Assembly: GCF_009687865.1 (NCBI RefSeq)
Contig: NZ_BLAE01000022.1
Coordinates: 1-64,000 of the forward strand
Direction of reading: 5' to 3'
Length of the DNA: 64,000 bases
From: Acrocarpospora macrocephala
Lineage (GTDB): Bacteria; Actinomycetota; Actinomycetes; Streptosporangiales; Streptosporangiaceae
Part shown: in pieces, positions 1 to 6,821 of the stretch
Position numbering within the stretch: the stretch's first letter is position 1
How the letters are laid out: each line of letters opens with the position of its first letter
Made by a program: the position numbers and the translations under genes
The notes under the pieces: generated by a model
The model's input: only the letters and a program-made list of their open reading frames with translations
What the model was told of the DNA's origin: nothing
Databases searched by the model: none

Positions 1-285
1 TTTGGGGATGGCGGCGAAGATACCGCCGACCGGACGCCGTCTTCCGCGTTCGAGAATGCGATCCATCAGCTCGAGACTGCGAATATGCAGACCGACTATG
101 CGGACGAACGAGGCGGGCTCGGTTTCCTTCTCCAGGACGAGTACCCGCACATCGTGCAGCCGCAGTTCGGCGGCCAGCATCGCACCGGTCGGCCCGCACC
201 CGGCAATGATCACATCGAACACGGGGACGTCGCGCTCGACCCTGTCGTTCGACGACGGCTCGGCGGTGACCTGCGGAAAGTTCAT
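1..285 (-). CDS. FAD-dependent monooxygenase, rifampicin-monooxygenase (Rox) like, N-terminal 95 residues only
   Basis: The gene runs off the left edge, so only the first 95 codons are visible. After a 20-residue lead-in comes the FAD dinucleotide-binding motif in DVIIAGCGPTG, then AAELRLHDVRVLVLEKE and a VGLHIRSLELMDR stretch. This order is typical of class A flavoprotein hydroxylases and closest, as I recall, to rifampicin monooxygenases. The reaction would be NAD(P)H- and O2-dependent hydroxylation of an aromatic substrate in the cytoplasm. The ATG at 285 is preceded by GAAAGG, but this lies inside a hairpin (286-337) downstream of a 19-codon leader ORF. Rox identity is inference, because the substrate domain is outside the window. 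Confidence 0.8.
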   Translation of the reverse strand, partial: MNFPQVTAEPSSNDRVERDVPVFDVIIAGCGPTGAMLAAELRLHDVRVLVLEKETEPASFVRIVGLHIRSLELMDRILERGRRRPVGGIFAAIPK

Positions 286-337
286 AGGTGTTGCCTTTCG
301 GGAGTGCCTTGTTGGCGAGGCGCTCCCGGCGACACCT
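286..337 (-). promoter_or_regulatory. Hairpin in the monooxygenase 5' leader that could mask its ribosome-binding site
   Basis: Arm 286-295 (AGGTGTTGCC) pairs with 328-337 (GGCGACACCT) at 9 of 10 positions. The inner arm 300-304 (GGGAG) pairs with 323-327 (CTCCC). Further pairing (306-309 with 318-321) fills the loop. On the transcript the base of the hairpin touches the ATG at 285, and the SD-like GAAAGG (295-300) falls in the bulge and stem. The TAG stop of the upstream leader ORF (336-338) overlaps the first arm. This arrangement is expected for translational attenuation; the mechanism is inferred. Confidence 0.55.
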
Positions 338-395
338 ACGTCAATCGCCCGACCGTGACGGGAAGGGGGAGCACCCACATCGATACAGCGTTCAT
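336..395 (-). CDS. Putative 19-residue leader peptide (uORF) of the monooxygenase
   Basis: ATG at 395 opens a 19-codon frame, MNAVSMWVLPLPVTVGRLT, ending at TAG 338-336. An excellent Shine-Dalgarno (AGGAGGT, minus strand 408-402) sits 6 nt upstream, stronger than that of the enzyme gene. The stop codon enters the 5' arm of the 286-337 hairpin, and the monooxygenase starts 50 nt later. Leader peptides of this size with a strong SD and a stop inside a masking hairpin are known from erm- and cat-type resistance genes. The peptide has no homologue I can name. A chance ORF remains possible. Confidence 0.5.
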   Translation of the reverse strand: MNAVSMWVLPLPVTVGRLT

Positions 396-431
396 GGGTC
401 TCACCTCCTCGGGCGATGTCTCGGTCAACTG

Positions 432-463
432 CAAGCTACAAGCCCGGGCATCACCCCGTCCAA
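432..463 (-). promoter_or_regulatory. Possible promoter of the leader/monooxygenase transcript
   Basis: On the minus strand TTGGAC (463-458) is followed after 19 bp by TAGCTT (438-433), giving an untranslated stretch of roughly 30 nt before the leader ATG. The -10 box is part of a direct repeat GCTTG-TA-GCTTG (443-432). The long spacer and the repeat suggest an activator or the rifamycin-associated element found before rox genes. I cannot confirm that consensus from memory. Confidence 0.3.
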
Positions 464-607
464 CCCTTTCCCAGCCACGTGATCACGACTCCAAACGGGC
501 CCGTTCGACCGCACGTCTCGGCATGGGACGCGTTCGGGAGCGGGGGTCGCTGCGATTGCCGAGCCGGTCGCGAATCCTGTGGAGCGCGTAGTCGTGACCC
601 GCGACAG

Positions 608-640
608 TGCCGCCTCTCCAACCGGGTGGGGGAGGCGGCA
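608..640 (-). terminator. Hairpin terminator of the DHA2 exporter gene
   Basis: TGCCGCCTC (608-616) and GAGGCGGCA (632-640) form a perfect 9-bp stem 15 nt after the stop codon of the exporter. There is no T-run, as is common for actinobacterial terminators. It separates the exporter from the monooxygenase unit. Confidence 0.6.
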
Positions 641-654
641 TTGTGGAGAACTCG

Positions 655-2130
655 TCAGGCGTCGACGGTGACCGGCGCCGGTTCCGTACGGAGGGTGACC
701 GCGGCGGCGACCGCGAGGCCGAGAAAGATGACCGCCCCGACGGCGCCGACCACGTTGAGCCCGCTGGTGAAGGCGGTCCGCGCCGCGTTGAGCAGCCCGG
801 GCACGTCGTCGGCGATCGCGACCGCGGCGGTCAGGCTGCTCTTGGCCGCCGCCGGGGCCCCGTCCGGCAGGTCCAGCACCGAGCGGTACACCAGGGTGCC
901 GAGGCTGCCGAGCGTCGCGATGCCCACCGCGATGCCGAACTCGCCGCTGGTCTCCGAGATCGACGCGGCCGAACCGGCCTTCTCCGGCGGCGCGGCGGCG
1001 AGGATCAGGTTCATGGTGAGCGCCATCGGGAAGGAGATCCCGGCCGAGGCGAGCACCAGCCCCACCACCAGCAGACCGGCGTCGCCGCTCTCGACCTGGG
1101 TGACCACGAGCAGGCCGAGGCCGGCGAGGGTGAGCCCGAGAGCGGTGACCGTGGCCGACGGCAGCTTCCTGGCGAGCGCCGGGGCCACCATCGAGCCGAT
1201 GACCATCGCCACGTTCTGCGGGATCAGCCGTACGCCGGTCGCGAGCGGCGACAACCCGGCCACGTCCTGCAGGAACAGGCTGGACAGCAGCGACAGGCCG
1301 GCCATCACGACCCCGCCGAGGAGCATGATGCCCAGGGCGGTGCTGAAGACGCGGTTGGCGAACAGCCGCAGGTCCAGCAGCGGCTCGGCCAGGATGCGCT
1401 GGCGGCGGACGAACACCGCGCCGAACGCGACGCCGACGGCGACCGCGGCCAGCGCCGGGGCGTGCCAGCCGTCGCGGGCCAGGGCTTTCAGGCCGTAGAT
1501 GACCGGCAGGATCGCGGCCAGCGACAGGGCCACGCTGGCCAGGTCGATCGGGTGCTCCGGCCTGGCCGGCTTGTATTCGGGCAGCAGGATCGGGCCGGTG
1601 ACGAGCAGCAGCACCATGAACGGCACGCCGAGCAGGAACGCCGAACCCCACCAGAAGTGCTCGAGCAGCAGGCCGCCGACGAGCGGGCCGAGCGTCATGC
1701 CGCCCATGAAGCAGCTGAACCAGACGCCGATGGCGACCCCCATGCGCTTCGGGTCGGGGAACATGTTGCGGATCAGGGCCATCGTGGACGGCATCAGCGT
1801 GGCGCCCGCGATGCCGAGCAGGGCGCGCGCGGCGATGAGCAGGGCCGGGCTCGTCGCGTACGCGGCCACGATCGACGCGACGCCGAACGCGGCGGCGCCG
1901 ATCAGCAGCAGCCGGCGGCGGCCGATGCGGTCGCCGAGGGCGCCCATCGTGACGAGGAAACCGGCGAGCATGAACGAGTAGATGTCCAGGATCCACAGCT
2001 GCTCGGTGGCGTCGGCGCGCAGGTCGGCGCTGAGTTGCGGCAGGGCGACGTACAGGACGGAGACGTCGAGGGCGATCAGCAGCGTGGGCAGGGCGAGGAC
2101 GGCCAGGCCGACCCAGGGATTGGTCTTCAC
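655..2130 (-). CDS. MFS drug exporter, DHA2 (EmrB/SmvA) family
   Basis: A 491-residue membrane protein with about 14 hydrophobic helices, the usual size for DHA2 proton-coupled exporters. The N-terminus, with TM1 around residues 8-30 and the motif LDVSVLYVALPQL, is family-typical. Motif A (GDRIGRRR, residues 66-73) follows TM2. SmvA-type members export quaternary amines, methyl viologen or antibiotics; the substrate here is unknown. It is the last gene of the minus-strand set that begins at the operator 3235-3279, lying 25 bp after the AHSA1 gene, so it is probably controlled by the PadR protein. Confidence 0.9.
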   Translation of the reverse strand: MKTNPWVGLAVLALPTLLIALDVSVLYVALPQLSADLRADATEQLWILDIYSFMLAGFLVTMGALGDRIGRRRLLLIGAAAFGVASIVAAYATSPALLIAARALLGIAGATLMPSTMALIRNMFPDPKRMGVAIGVWFSCFMGGMTLGPLVGGLLLEHFWWGSAFLLGVPFMVLLLVTGPILLPEYKPARPEHPIDLASVALSLAAILPVIYGLKALARDGWHAPALAAVAVGVAFGAVFVRRQRILAEPLLDLRLFANRVFSTALGIMLLGGVVMAGLSLLSSLFLQDVAGLSPLATGVRLIPQNVAMVIGSMVAPALARKLPSATVTALGLTLAGLGLLVVTQVESGDAGLLVVGLVLASAGISFPMALTMNLILAAAPPEKAGSAASISETSGEFGIAVGIATLGSLGTLVYRSVLDLPDGAPAAAKSSLTAAVAIADDVPGLLNAARTAFTSGLNVVGAVGAVIFLGLAVAAAVTLRTEPAPVTVDA

Positions 2131-2155
2131 CGGTCTTCTCCGTTTTACGTGCCGG

Positions 2156-2893
2156 CTATGCCAGCGCCGCGGCGAGCCAGTCGCCCCAGATACGTTCGGC
2201 GTCAGCCTGGTCCACGTCGCGGAAGATGTGGTGGCCGGTGAGCACCATCCCGCCGCCGCCGACGAACCGCAGCAGCGCGTCGTCGGTGCGCACGCCCAGG
2301 AACGACGGCTCCAGCACGGTGTCGACCACGCCGTCGATCGCTTCGCCGTCGACCGTAAAGTGCACCTCGTCGCCCTCGCGGACGTCCTTGGACAGCCCGG
2401 TGGCGCGGGTGACGGCCGCCCAGACCGTGTCCTGGTCGGGCTGCTGCGGGCCGAACGCGGCGACCGGCACCGCCGTACGGCCCGGGAAGTGCTTGACGTA
2501 CTGGGCGAGGGTCCGCAGGTAGAGGGGGTTACCCTTCTTCAGCGCGTCGTACTCGGCCTCCCAGTCGCCGGTCAGGATGCCGCTGTGCACGAACCGCAGC
2601 GTGGTGGTGCCGTCGTCGCGGCCCTCGATGAGGTACTCCATGGCCATGAACGAACCGTCTTCCGCGGCCTTGCCGCGATAGGCGAAGCGGCGGCCCGGTT
2701 CCCAGGCGGTGACCGTGGACTCGCCCGTGAAGCCGGGCATCGTCATGGTGGCGACGCCGCCCTCGCGGGGTTCGACCTCGTTGCGGCCCATGAACCAGGA
2801 GTCGATGCCCGGTCCGGTGGCGATGGCGGCCCACACCTGCTCGGGGGTGGCTTCGAGGTCGATGTCGTGGGTCAGCTGGAATTCGTGCGACAT
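2156..2893 (-). CDS. SRPBCC/AHSA1-domain protein
   Basis: A 245-residue soluble protein. Residues 1-145 carry the AHSA1-type START-like fold: EFQLTHDIDLEATPEQVWAAI, then MPGFTGESTVTAWEPGRRFAY and a TTTLRFVHSGIL strand. The C-terminal 100 residues look like a second, shorter domain of the same kind. Actinobacterial proteins of this class bind small hydrophobic ligands and are usually encoded after an ArsR-like gene; here the preceding gene looks like the tail of such a regulator. It sits 11 bp after that gene and 25 bp before the DHA2 exporter. The ligand is unknown. Confidence 0.85.
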   Translation of the reverse strand: MSHEFQLTHDIDLEATPEQVWAAIATGPGIDSWFMGRNEVEPREGGVATMTMPGFTGESTVTAWEPGRRFAYRGKAAEDGSFMAMEYLIEGRDDGTTTLRFVHSGILTGDWEAEYDALKKGNPLYLRTLAQYVKHFPGRTAVPVAAFGPQQPDQDTVWAAVTRATGLSKDVREGDEVHFTVDGEAIDGVVDTVLEPSFLGVRTDDALLRFVGGGGMVLTGHHIFRDVDQADAERIWGDWLAAALA

Positions 2894-2904
2894 GTCGGGA
2901 CTCC

Positions 2905-3219
2905 TTATTTTTCGTTGGTCTTCTCGAGGCCTGCCGGGCTCTCCGGCTTGGCTCTCGGGTGGATGGCGACGATGACCCGGTGGTCACGGCCGTTCTCGTC
3001 GTGGTAGCGGCTCACCAGGGCGGTGATCTCGGTGGTGAGCTCCTGGACGAAGGCGGCGCGGTCGGCGGCGGAGGCGAACCGCACCGTGCCGTCGAGCGCG
3101 AACGTGGCGACCGGCTTCCCGGCACGCGAGGCGCCGGTGATGAGCTGGCCGACCTCCTTGACCAGCCGTGCGGCGATGGCCAGCAGCCAGCGCGCGGAGA
3201 GCCGGTCGGGGTCGAACAT
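2905..3219 (-). CDS. Small protein resembling the C-terminal part of AHSA1-associated ArsR regulators
   Basis: A 104-residue protein. Its central stretch (VATFALDGTVRFASAADR, then AFVQELTTEITALVSRYHDE) looks like the ligand-side C-terminal region of ArsR/HTH proteins encoded beside AHSA1 genes, but the winged helix is missing. It may be a relic that lost its DNA-binding half or a stand-alone accessory protein. The start at 3219 is supported by a promoter, not an SD: TTGACA (3255-3250), 18 bp, TAGCGT (3231-3226), then ATG 6 nt later. This implies a leaderless mRNA. Family assignment is from memory and moderate. Confidence 0.6.
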   Translation of the reverse strand: MFDPDRLSARWLLAIAARLVKEVGQLITGASRAGKPVATFALDGTVRFASAADRAAFVQELTTEITALVSRYHDENGRDHRVIVAIHPRAKPESPAGLEKTNEK

Positions 3220-3225
3220 GCCTTC

Positions 3226-3279
3226 ACGCTAGCCACCGACAACTAGAACTGTCAAGGACGAAAAAAATTGTCGGTTCTA
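3226..3279 (-). promoter_or_regulatory. Promoter with overlapping PadR-type operator for the AHSA1/exporter operon
   Basis: Inverted repeat TAGAACTGTCAA (3244-3255) and TTGTCGGTTCTA (3268-3279) matches at 10 of 12 positions around a 12-bp spacer with an A7 run. The -35 box TTGACA lies inside the left arm, and -10 TAGCGT follows at 3231-3226. A further half-site ACCGACAA occurs at 3235-3242. Protein bound here would block RNA polymerase. The adjacent PadR gene is the obvious candidate. Confidence 0.6.
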
Positions 3280-3313
3280 GGCAGCGCCTGGCGCGGCACG
3301 GGGGTTCGAAAGA

Positions 3314-3886
3314 TCACGCCGAAGGTAGGTCGTCGGCCATGTGGTAGGCGCCCTCTTCGAGGCGCGCGATGAGCCGGTGCATCCAGGCGGTACGGCTGTC
3401 GGCGGTGTGCAGCCAGAGTTCGATGACGGCGCCGACCGGCCCCCAGGTCTCCAGGTCGGTGCCGGGCGGGAGCTCGCTGGTGATGCTGTCGCGCCACTGG
3501 TCCATCACGAGGGCGCGCCGCCGGAGCAGGTCGATCGCCTCGGCGCGGGGGAGGTCGTCGATGAGGCCGACGGCCGCGGCGAGCAGGTCCAGCCGGGGGT
3601 CGCGGCTGGAGAGCGCCTCGCGGAGCAGGGTGAAGTAGGTCTGCTCGCCGTCCTCGGTCAGCTCGTACTCCATGCGTGGGGGCCCGCCCGCCTCGCTGGG
3701 GGAGGTCTCATGGGCGAGGAGCAGGCCTTGGCCGGTCATGGATTTCAGGGCGTGGTAGATCGAGCCGGAGGTGGCGCTGGACCATTCGTGCGCGCCCCAG
3801 GACTCCAGGTCGGCGCGTACCAGATAGCCGTGGGAGCGGCCGCGCCGCCGGACCGCGCCGAGCACCAGCAGCCGGACCACGGACAT
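3314..3886 (-). CDS. PadR-family transcriptional regulator
   Basis: A 190-residue regulator with an N-terminal PadR winged helix: RLLVLGAVRRRGRSHGYLVR, then SSATSGSIYHALKSMTGQGLL and MEYELTEDGEQ. The C-terminal half is helical and probably the dimerisation/ligand part (Vir_C-like). PadR proteins repress drug-response genes and release DNA when they bind a phenolic or drug ligand. The gene lies 13 bp after the VOC gene and just upstream of the inverted repeat 3244-3279, so it likely represses the AHSA1-exporter unit and perhaps itself. Confidence 0.88.
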   Translation of the reverse strand: MSVVRLLVLGAVRRRGRSHGYLVRADLESWGAHEWSSATSGSIYHALKSMTGQGLLLAHETSPSEAGGPPRMEYELTEDGEQTYFTLLREALSSRDPRLDLLAAAVGLIDDLPRAEAIDLLRRRALVMDQWRDSITSELPPGTDLETWGPVGAVIELWLHTADSRTAWMHRLIARLEEGAYHMADDLPSA

Positions 3887-3899
3887 GCGCTGTTCCCTT

Positions 3900-4622
3900 T
3901 CAGGCCGGAGGCAGCGTGGCCGCCAGGTCGTCGAGGCCGGCGAGAGTGCCGGCGAGCGTTTCCCGGTCGGCGTCGGACAGGGGGACCTCGCCGGCGCTGG
4001 CGAGGAGGTCGCGGGCGAGTGCCGGATCCTCGGCCCGCAGCGCGAGTTCGGCCCGGTAGGCCAGGGCTTCCAGCAGGTCGGCCGGTGACGCGGTGTCCTG
4101 CTCCCGGCGGAGCGCCGTGTCCAGAATCCTGGCCGCCTGGAGGTGGTCGCCCTTGGAGTCGCCCAGGACTACGGCGTTCCGCAGTGTGGTGGCGAGCTTG
4201 CCCAGGGCCGGTTCCGGTTCAGCCGGCCCGGCCGAGGCGGCGAAGATCCTGATCCAGTTGCCGCCCGGGTCGACGATCGTGAACCCGGCCATGTCGCCGG
4301 AGTTCTTCCGCTTGCGCGGCCGGGTCATCCGGGGAATCCCGGACACCAGGAGCTTGCCGTAGGCCGCGCGCATCCCCTCGGCGAACGCCGCGTACAACGC
4401 GCCGGTGTCAGGCACCAGCACCAGGCACGATCCGTAAGAGTCCTCGGGCTTGAAGTCCGGCATGCCGAAGAAGCCCAGCTGGAGATCCTCGCGCTTCAAC
4501 GACACGTACGGATTGGGGCGTACCTGGTAGTAGGTCTTGACGAAGCCCAGCGCGCCGTAGAACTCCACGATCTCGTCGACGGACCGGCAGGGCAGCAACG
4601 GCACGGTCTTCTCGTGAGCCAT
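3900..4622 (-). CDS. VOC-family (glyoxalase/bleomycin-resistance-like) protein with a helical C-terminal extension
   Basis: A 240-residue protein. Residues 1-130 form a VOC domain: VPLLPCRSVDEIVEFYGALG, LQLGFFGMPDF and the closing strand AGFTIVDPGGNWIRIF. Residues 140-240 are a predicted helical extension (ARILDTALRREQD, LLEALAYRAELALRAEDPA) of unknown role. VOC proteins either bind drugs such as bleomycin or catalyse metal-dependent steps; no clear metal triad is visible. ATG 4622 has GGGGGA upstream. A perfect 16-bp palindrome at 4635-4650 lies in its promoter region, and the PadR gene follows 13 bp after its stop. Confidence 0.8.
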   Translation of the reverse strand: MAHEKTVPLLPCRSVDEIVEFYGALGFVKTYYQVRPNPYVSLKREDLQLGFFGMPDFKPEDSYGSCLVLVPDTGALYAAFAEGMRAAYGKLLVSGIPRMTRPRKRKNSGDMAGFTIVDPGGNWIRIFAASAGPAEPEPALGKLATTLRNAVVLGDSKGDHLQAARILDTALRREQDTASPADLLEALAYRAELALRAEDPALARDLLASAGEVPLSDADRETLAGTLAGLDDLAATLPPA

Positions 4623-4633
4623 TCATCCCCCAA

Positions 4634-4777
4634 CTAGCCAAATTTGGCTACTGCGCTTCCAGCGTACCAGGGGGGGTCGCTAAGCACCCAGAACTCGCCT
4701 GGGCCGTCGTACAGGCTCCAAGCAAGACGGCGCCGGCGGTCGCGATCGATCCGGACAGCAACGTCCGCCTCGATCAT
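4634..4777 (-). CDS. Possible 47-residue ORF of unknown function
   Basis: ATG at 4777 opens a 47-codon frame (start MIEADVAVRIDRDRRRR, end AVAKFG). The TAG stop lies at the edge of the palindrome 4635-4650. Codon third positions are mostly but not strongly GC. No SD is seen, but TAGCGT ends 7 nt before the ATG, as at the leaderless genes of this window. It points into the VOC gene and could be a leader or a chance frame. I recognise no family. Confidence 0.25.
   Translation of the reverse strand: MIEADVAVRIDRDRRRRLAWSLYDGPGEFWVLSDPPWYAGSAVAKFG
4635..4650. promoter_or_regulatory. 16-bp perfect palindrome, probable operator
   Basis: TAGCCAAATTTGGCTA is perfectly symmetric and lies 13 bp upstream of the VOC gene start, where a -10/start region would be. 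Its AT-rich centre stands out in 70% GC DNA. The binding protein is unknown; the nearby PadR is possible, although this site differs from the one at 3244-3279. Confidence 0.5.
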
Positions 4778-4852
4778 GGGATCAACGCTAGGAAGCCAGC
4801 GTTCGTAGGGCGACGCTCCGCGGACTGATCTCCAAACGCCGGGCTGTACGAC

Positions 4853-6034
4853 TCAGGTCTGACGTCGGTCCACCCGCGGGGTGTACTCGGGCAGGGCTGG
4901 GGGCTTGGCCTGCACCAGGCGTTCCAGCGTGCTCATCACCCGCATCAGCGGCAGCCGGGCGACGGTGTCACGCAGCCGCCTGCCGCCCGAGGTCCTGGGC
5001 ACCATGAGGCGGACGTTCGTACCGATCCGCTGTTTCTTTTCGACCAGGGCGCGGTGGCCGGCATGGTAGGCGGGGAAGGCGATCCGGTGATCGCCGCCGG
5101 CCGCCGCGAGCTCTCCGGCGAGCCGGTAGGCGCCGATCAGAGCCAGTTCGGCGCCCGCGCCCGAGGCGGGGGAGGCGCACCAGGCGGCGTCGCCCACCAG
5201 CGCGACCCGGCCGGTGGACCAGGAGTCCATCCGCACCTGGCTGAGCGCGTCGAAGTAGAACTCCGGGTCGGCCAGCGCGGCGCCGAGCAGTTCCTGGACG
5301 TGCCAGGAGGTGTCGCTCGCGAACGCCTGGCTCACCAGGCGCTTGTGCCGGCCGACGTCGCGGAAGTCGTAGCTCAGGGGCGCGGAGCGGAAGATGAAGT
5401 ACGCCTTGGCCTGGGCGTGGTTGCCGGAGCGGTAGATCCCGGCCATCTTGCCCGGCGTGTTGTACATCGTCACCCACCGGTCCTCACCCAGCGCGGCGTC
5501 GGCGTCGGCGAAGGCGAAGTAATGGTCCTTGAACCGGACGAACCGCTCCTCGGGGCCGAAGGCCAGCCGCCGGACGTTGGAGTGCATGCCGTCGGCGCCG
5601 ATGACCAGGTCGAAGCGGCGGCCGCCGGCGTGGTCGAAGGTGACGGTCACGCCGTCGCTGTCCTGCGCCAATGCCCGGATGGAGTCGCCGAAGAGGTATT
5701 CGATGTCGGTGTGCCGGTGCAGGAGCGCCACCAGGTCGCCACGCATGAGCTCGACGCCGCCGGGGTCCTGGATGCCGATCCGGGCCACCGCCCGGTCGCG
5801 GGCGTCGACGAACTTCATGCCCCGCACGTCGGTGGCGGCGGCCCGGATCTCCGGCAGGATCCCCATGCGCTCGGCGACGCCGATGGCCTGGTCCCGTACG
5901 TCGACGCCGTTGCCGCCCGCGCGCGGCCCGCACCCGGATTCGACCACGGTGGGCTGGAAGCCGTGCCTGGCCAGCCAGTGCGCCAGGGTCAGCCCCGCGA
6001 TGCTCGCTCCCGAGATCAGGATCCGCTCGTTCAT
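4853..6034 (-). CDS. FAD-dependent monooxygenase (PHBH fold)
   Basis: A 393-residue class A flavoprotein. The N-terminal Rossmann motif ILISGASIAGLTLAHWL (residues 5-21) binds FAD. DLVIGADGMHSNVRRLAFGP is the DG motif, and ALVGDAAWCASPASGAGAEL is the GD motif that closes over the ribityl chain. Size and motifs suit a tetracycline- or phenol-type hydroxylase; the substrate is unknown. The ATG at 6034 has GGGAGA about 6 nt upstream. It diverges from a TetR gene across a 57-bp region full of GAATGC/GGAA repeats, suggesting repression by that TetR. A paralogue with the same layout is at 58182-59375. Confidence 0.88.
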   Translation of the reverse strand: MNERILISGASIAGLTLAHWLARHGFQPTVVESGCGPRAGGNGVDVRDQAIGVAERMGILPEIRAAATDVRGMKFVDARDRAVARIGIQDPGGVELMRGDLVALLHRHTDIEYLFGDSIRALAQDSDGVTVTFDHAGGRRFDLVIGADGMHSNVRRLAFGPEERFVRFKDHYFAFADADAALGEDRWVTMYNTPGKMAGIYRSGNHAQAKAYFIFRSAPLSYDFRDVGRHKRLVSQAFASDTSWHVQELLGAALADPEFYFDALSQVRMDSWSTGRVALVGDAAWCASPASGAGAELALIGAYRLAGELAAAGGDHRIAFPAYHAGHRALVEKKQRIGTNVRLMVPRTSGGRRLRDTVARLPLMRVMSTLERLVQAKPPALPEYTPRVDRRQT

Positions 6035-6054
6035 CGGGTGTCTCCCATGAAGTA

Positions 6055-6089
6055 GAATGCCTATTCCACTTATATGGAAGGCGCATTCC
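6055..6089. promoter_or_regulatory. TetR-type operator between monooxygenase and TetR genes
   Basis: GAATGCCTATTCC (6055-6067) and GGAAGGCGCATTCC (6076-6089) are imperfect inverted copies around the AT-rich core TTATAT. The minus-strand TATAAG -10 box for the monooxygenase lies between the arms. It overlaps any ATG at 6074, which favours the later start 6092 for the TetR gene. Confidence 0.5.
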
Positions 6090-6091
6090 AG

Positions 6092-6649
6092 ATGTCAATG
6101 CCGGGCCGCCGGGCCGATGCCGTACGCAACCGACAGCTCGCCCTGGAAGCGGCCACCGCGTTGCTGGCCGAACCCGACGCCGCACTCACCGTCGAGGCCA
6201 TCGCCAAGAAGGCCGGCCTGGGAGTGGGAACCGTCGTGCGCGCCTTCGGCGGCAAGGACGCACTGCTGGACACCGCCGTCGCGCACCTGCTCGAACCGGT
6301 GGTACGGCGGGGCCGCGATCTGCTCCAGCAGTACGGCTCCGAACAGGCACTACGCGCCTTCCTCACCGAACTGATCGCCTTCCAGGCCGCCCACCACCCC
6401 ATCAGCGACCAGCTGCGCGGCCTGACCACACCCGCCACGACCGCGCTGCGTGCCGACCTCGTCCAGGTCGTGGCGGAGATGCTCACCGGAGCCCGGCAGG
6501 ACGGCGTCATCCGCACCGACATCGACCTCGCGACCACCACCGCCCTGATCAGCCACCTGGCCTTCGCGATCGCCCGCGCGCAACCCGGGAACCCGCAACT
6601 CGCCGACGCCTTCATCACCGTCGTCATGGACGGACTCCGACCCTCGTAG
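6092..6649 (+). CDS. TetR-family transcriptional regulator
   Basis: A regulator of 185 residues if the ATG at 6092 is used; ATGs at 6074 and 6098 are alternatives. The N-terminal HTH reads LTVEAIAKKAGLGVGTVVRAFGGKDALLD, the usual TetR recognition unit. The C-terminal helical part (ALRAFLTELIAFQAAHHPIS) is the ligand and dimer domain. It diverges from the flavin monooxygenase at 4853-6034 and shares its promoter region, so repression of that enzyme and of itself is likely. No SD is visible. The start choice rests on the operator position. Confidence 0.85.
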   Translation: MSMPGRRADAVRNRQLALEAATALLAEPDAALTVEAIAKKAGLGVGTVVRAFGGKDALLDTAVAHLLEPVVRRGRDLLQQYGSEQALRAFLTELIAFQAAHHPISDQLRGLTTPATTALRADLVQVVAEMLTGARQDGVIRTDIDLATTTALISHLAFAIARAQPGNPQLADAFITVVMDGLRPS

Positions 6650-6821
6650 CCGGGCCCAGAAAACCGGATTTCGCCGCCCAGAAACCCATCTTTCGGCCAG
6701 CGGGTAACCGCCAGCGGAAGGGTCGGTGAATTGGATCGTCGCGTATTGCCGGGTGTGGAGCGATCACTGCAGGGTTGGGGAACGACCGCCGTTTTCCCCC
6801 CAAAGACGGAAGTGCTTCCCC

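Noticed and set aside
425-2241. Long frames opposite and across the DHA2 exporter gene
   Set aside because: They are GC-rich shadow frames with Arg/Pro/Ala-biased composition and no motif, while the minus-strand exporter has complete family motifs.
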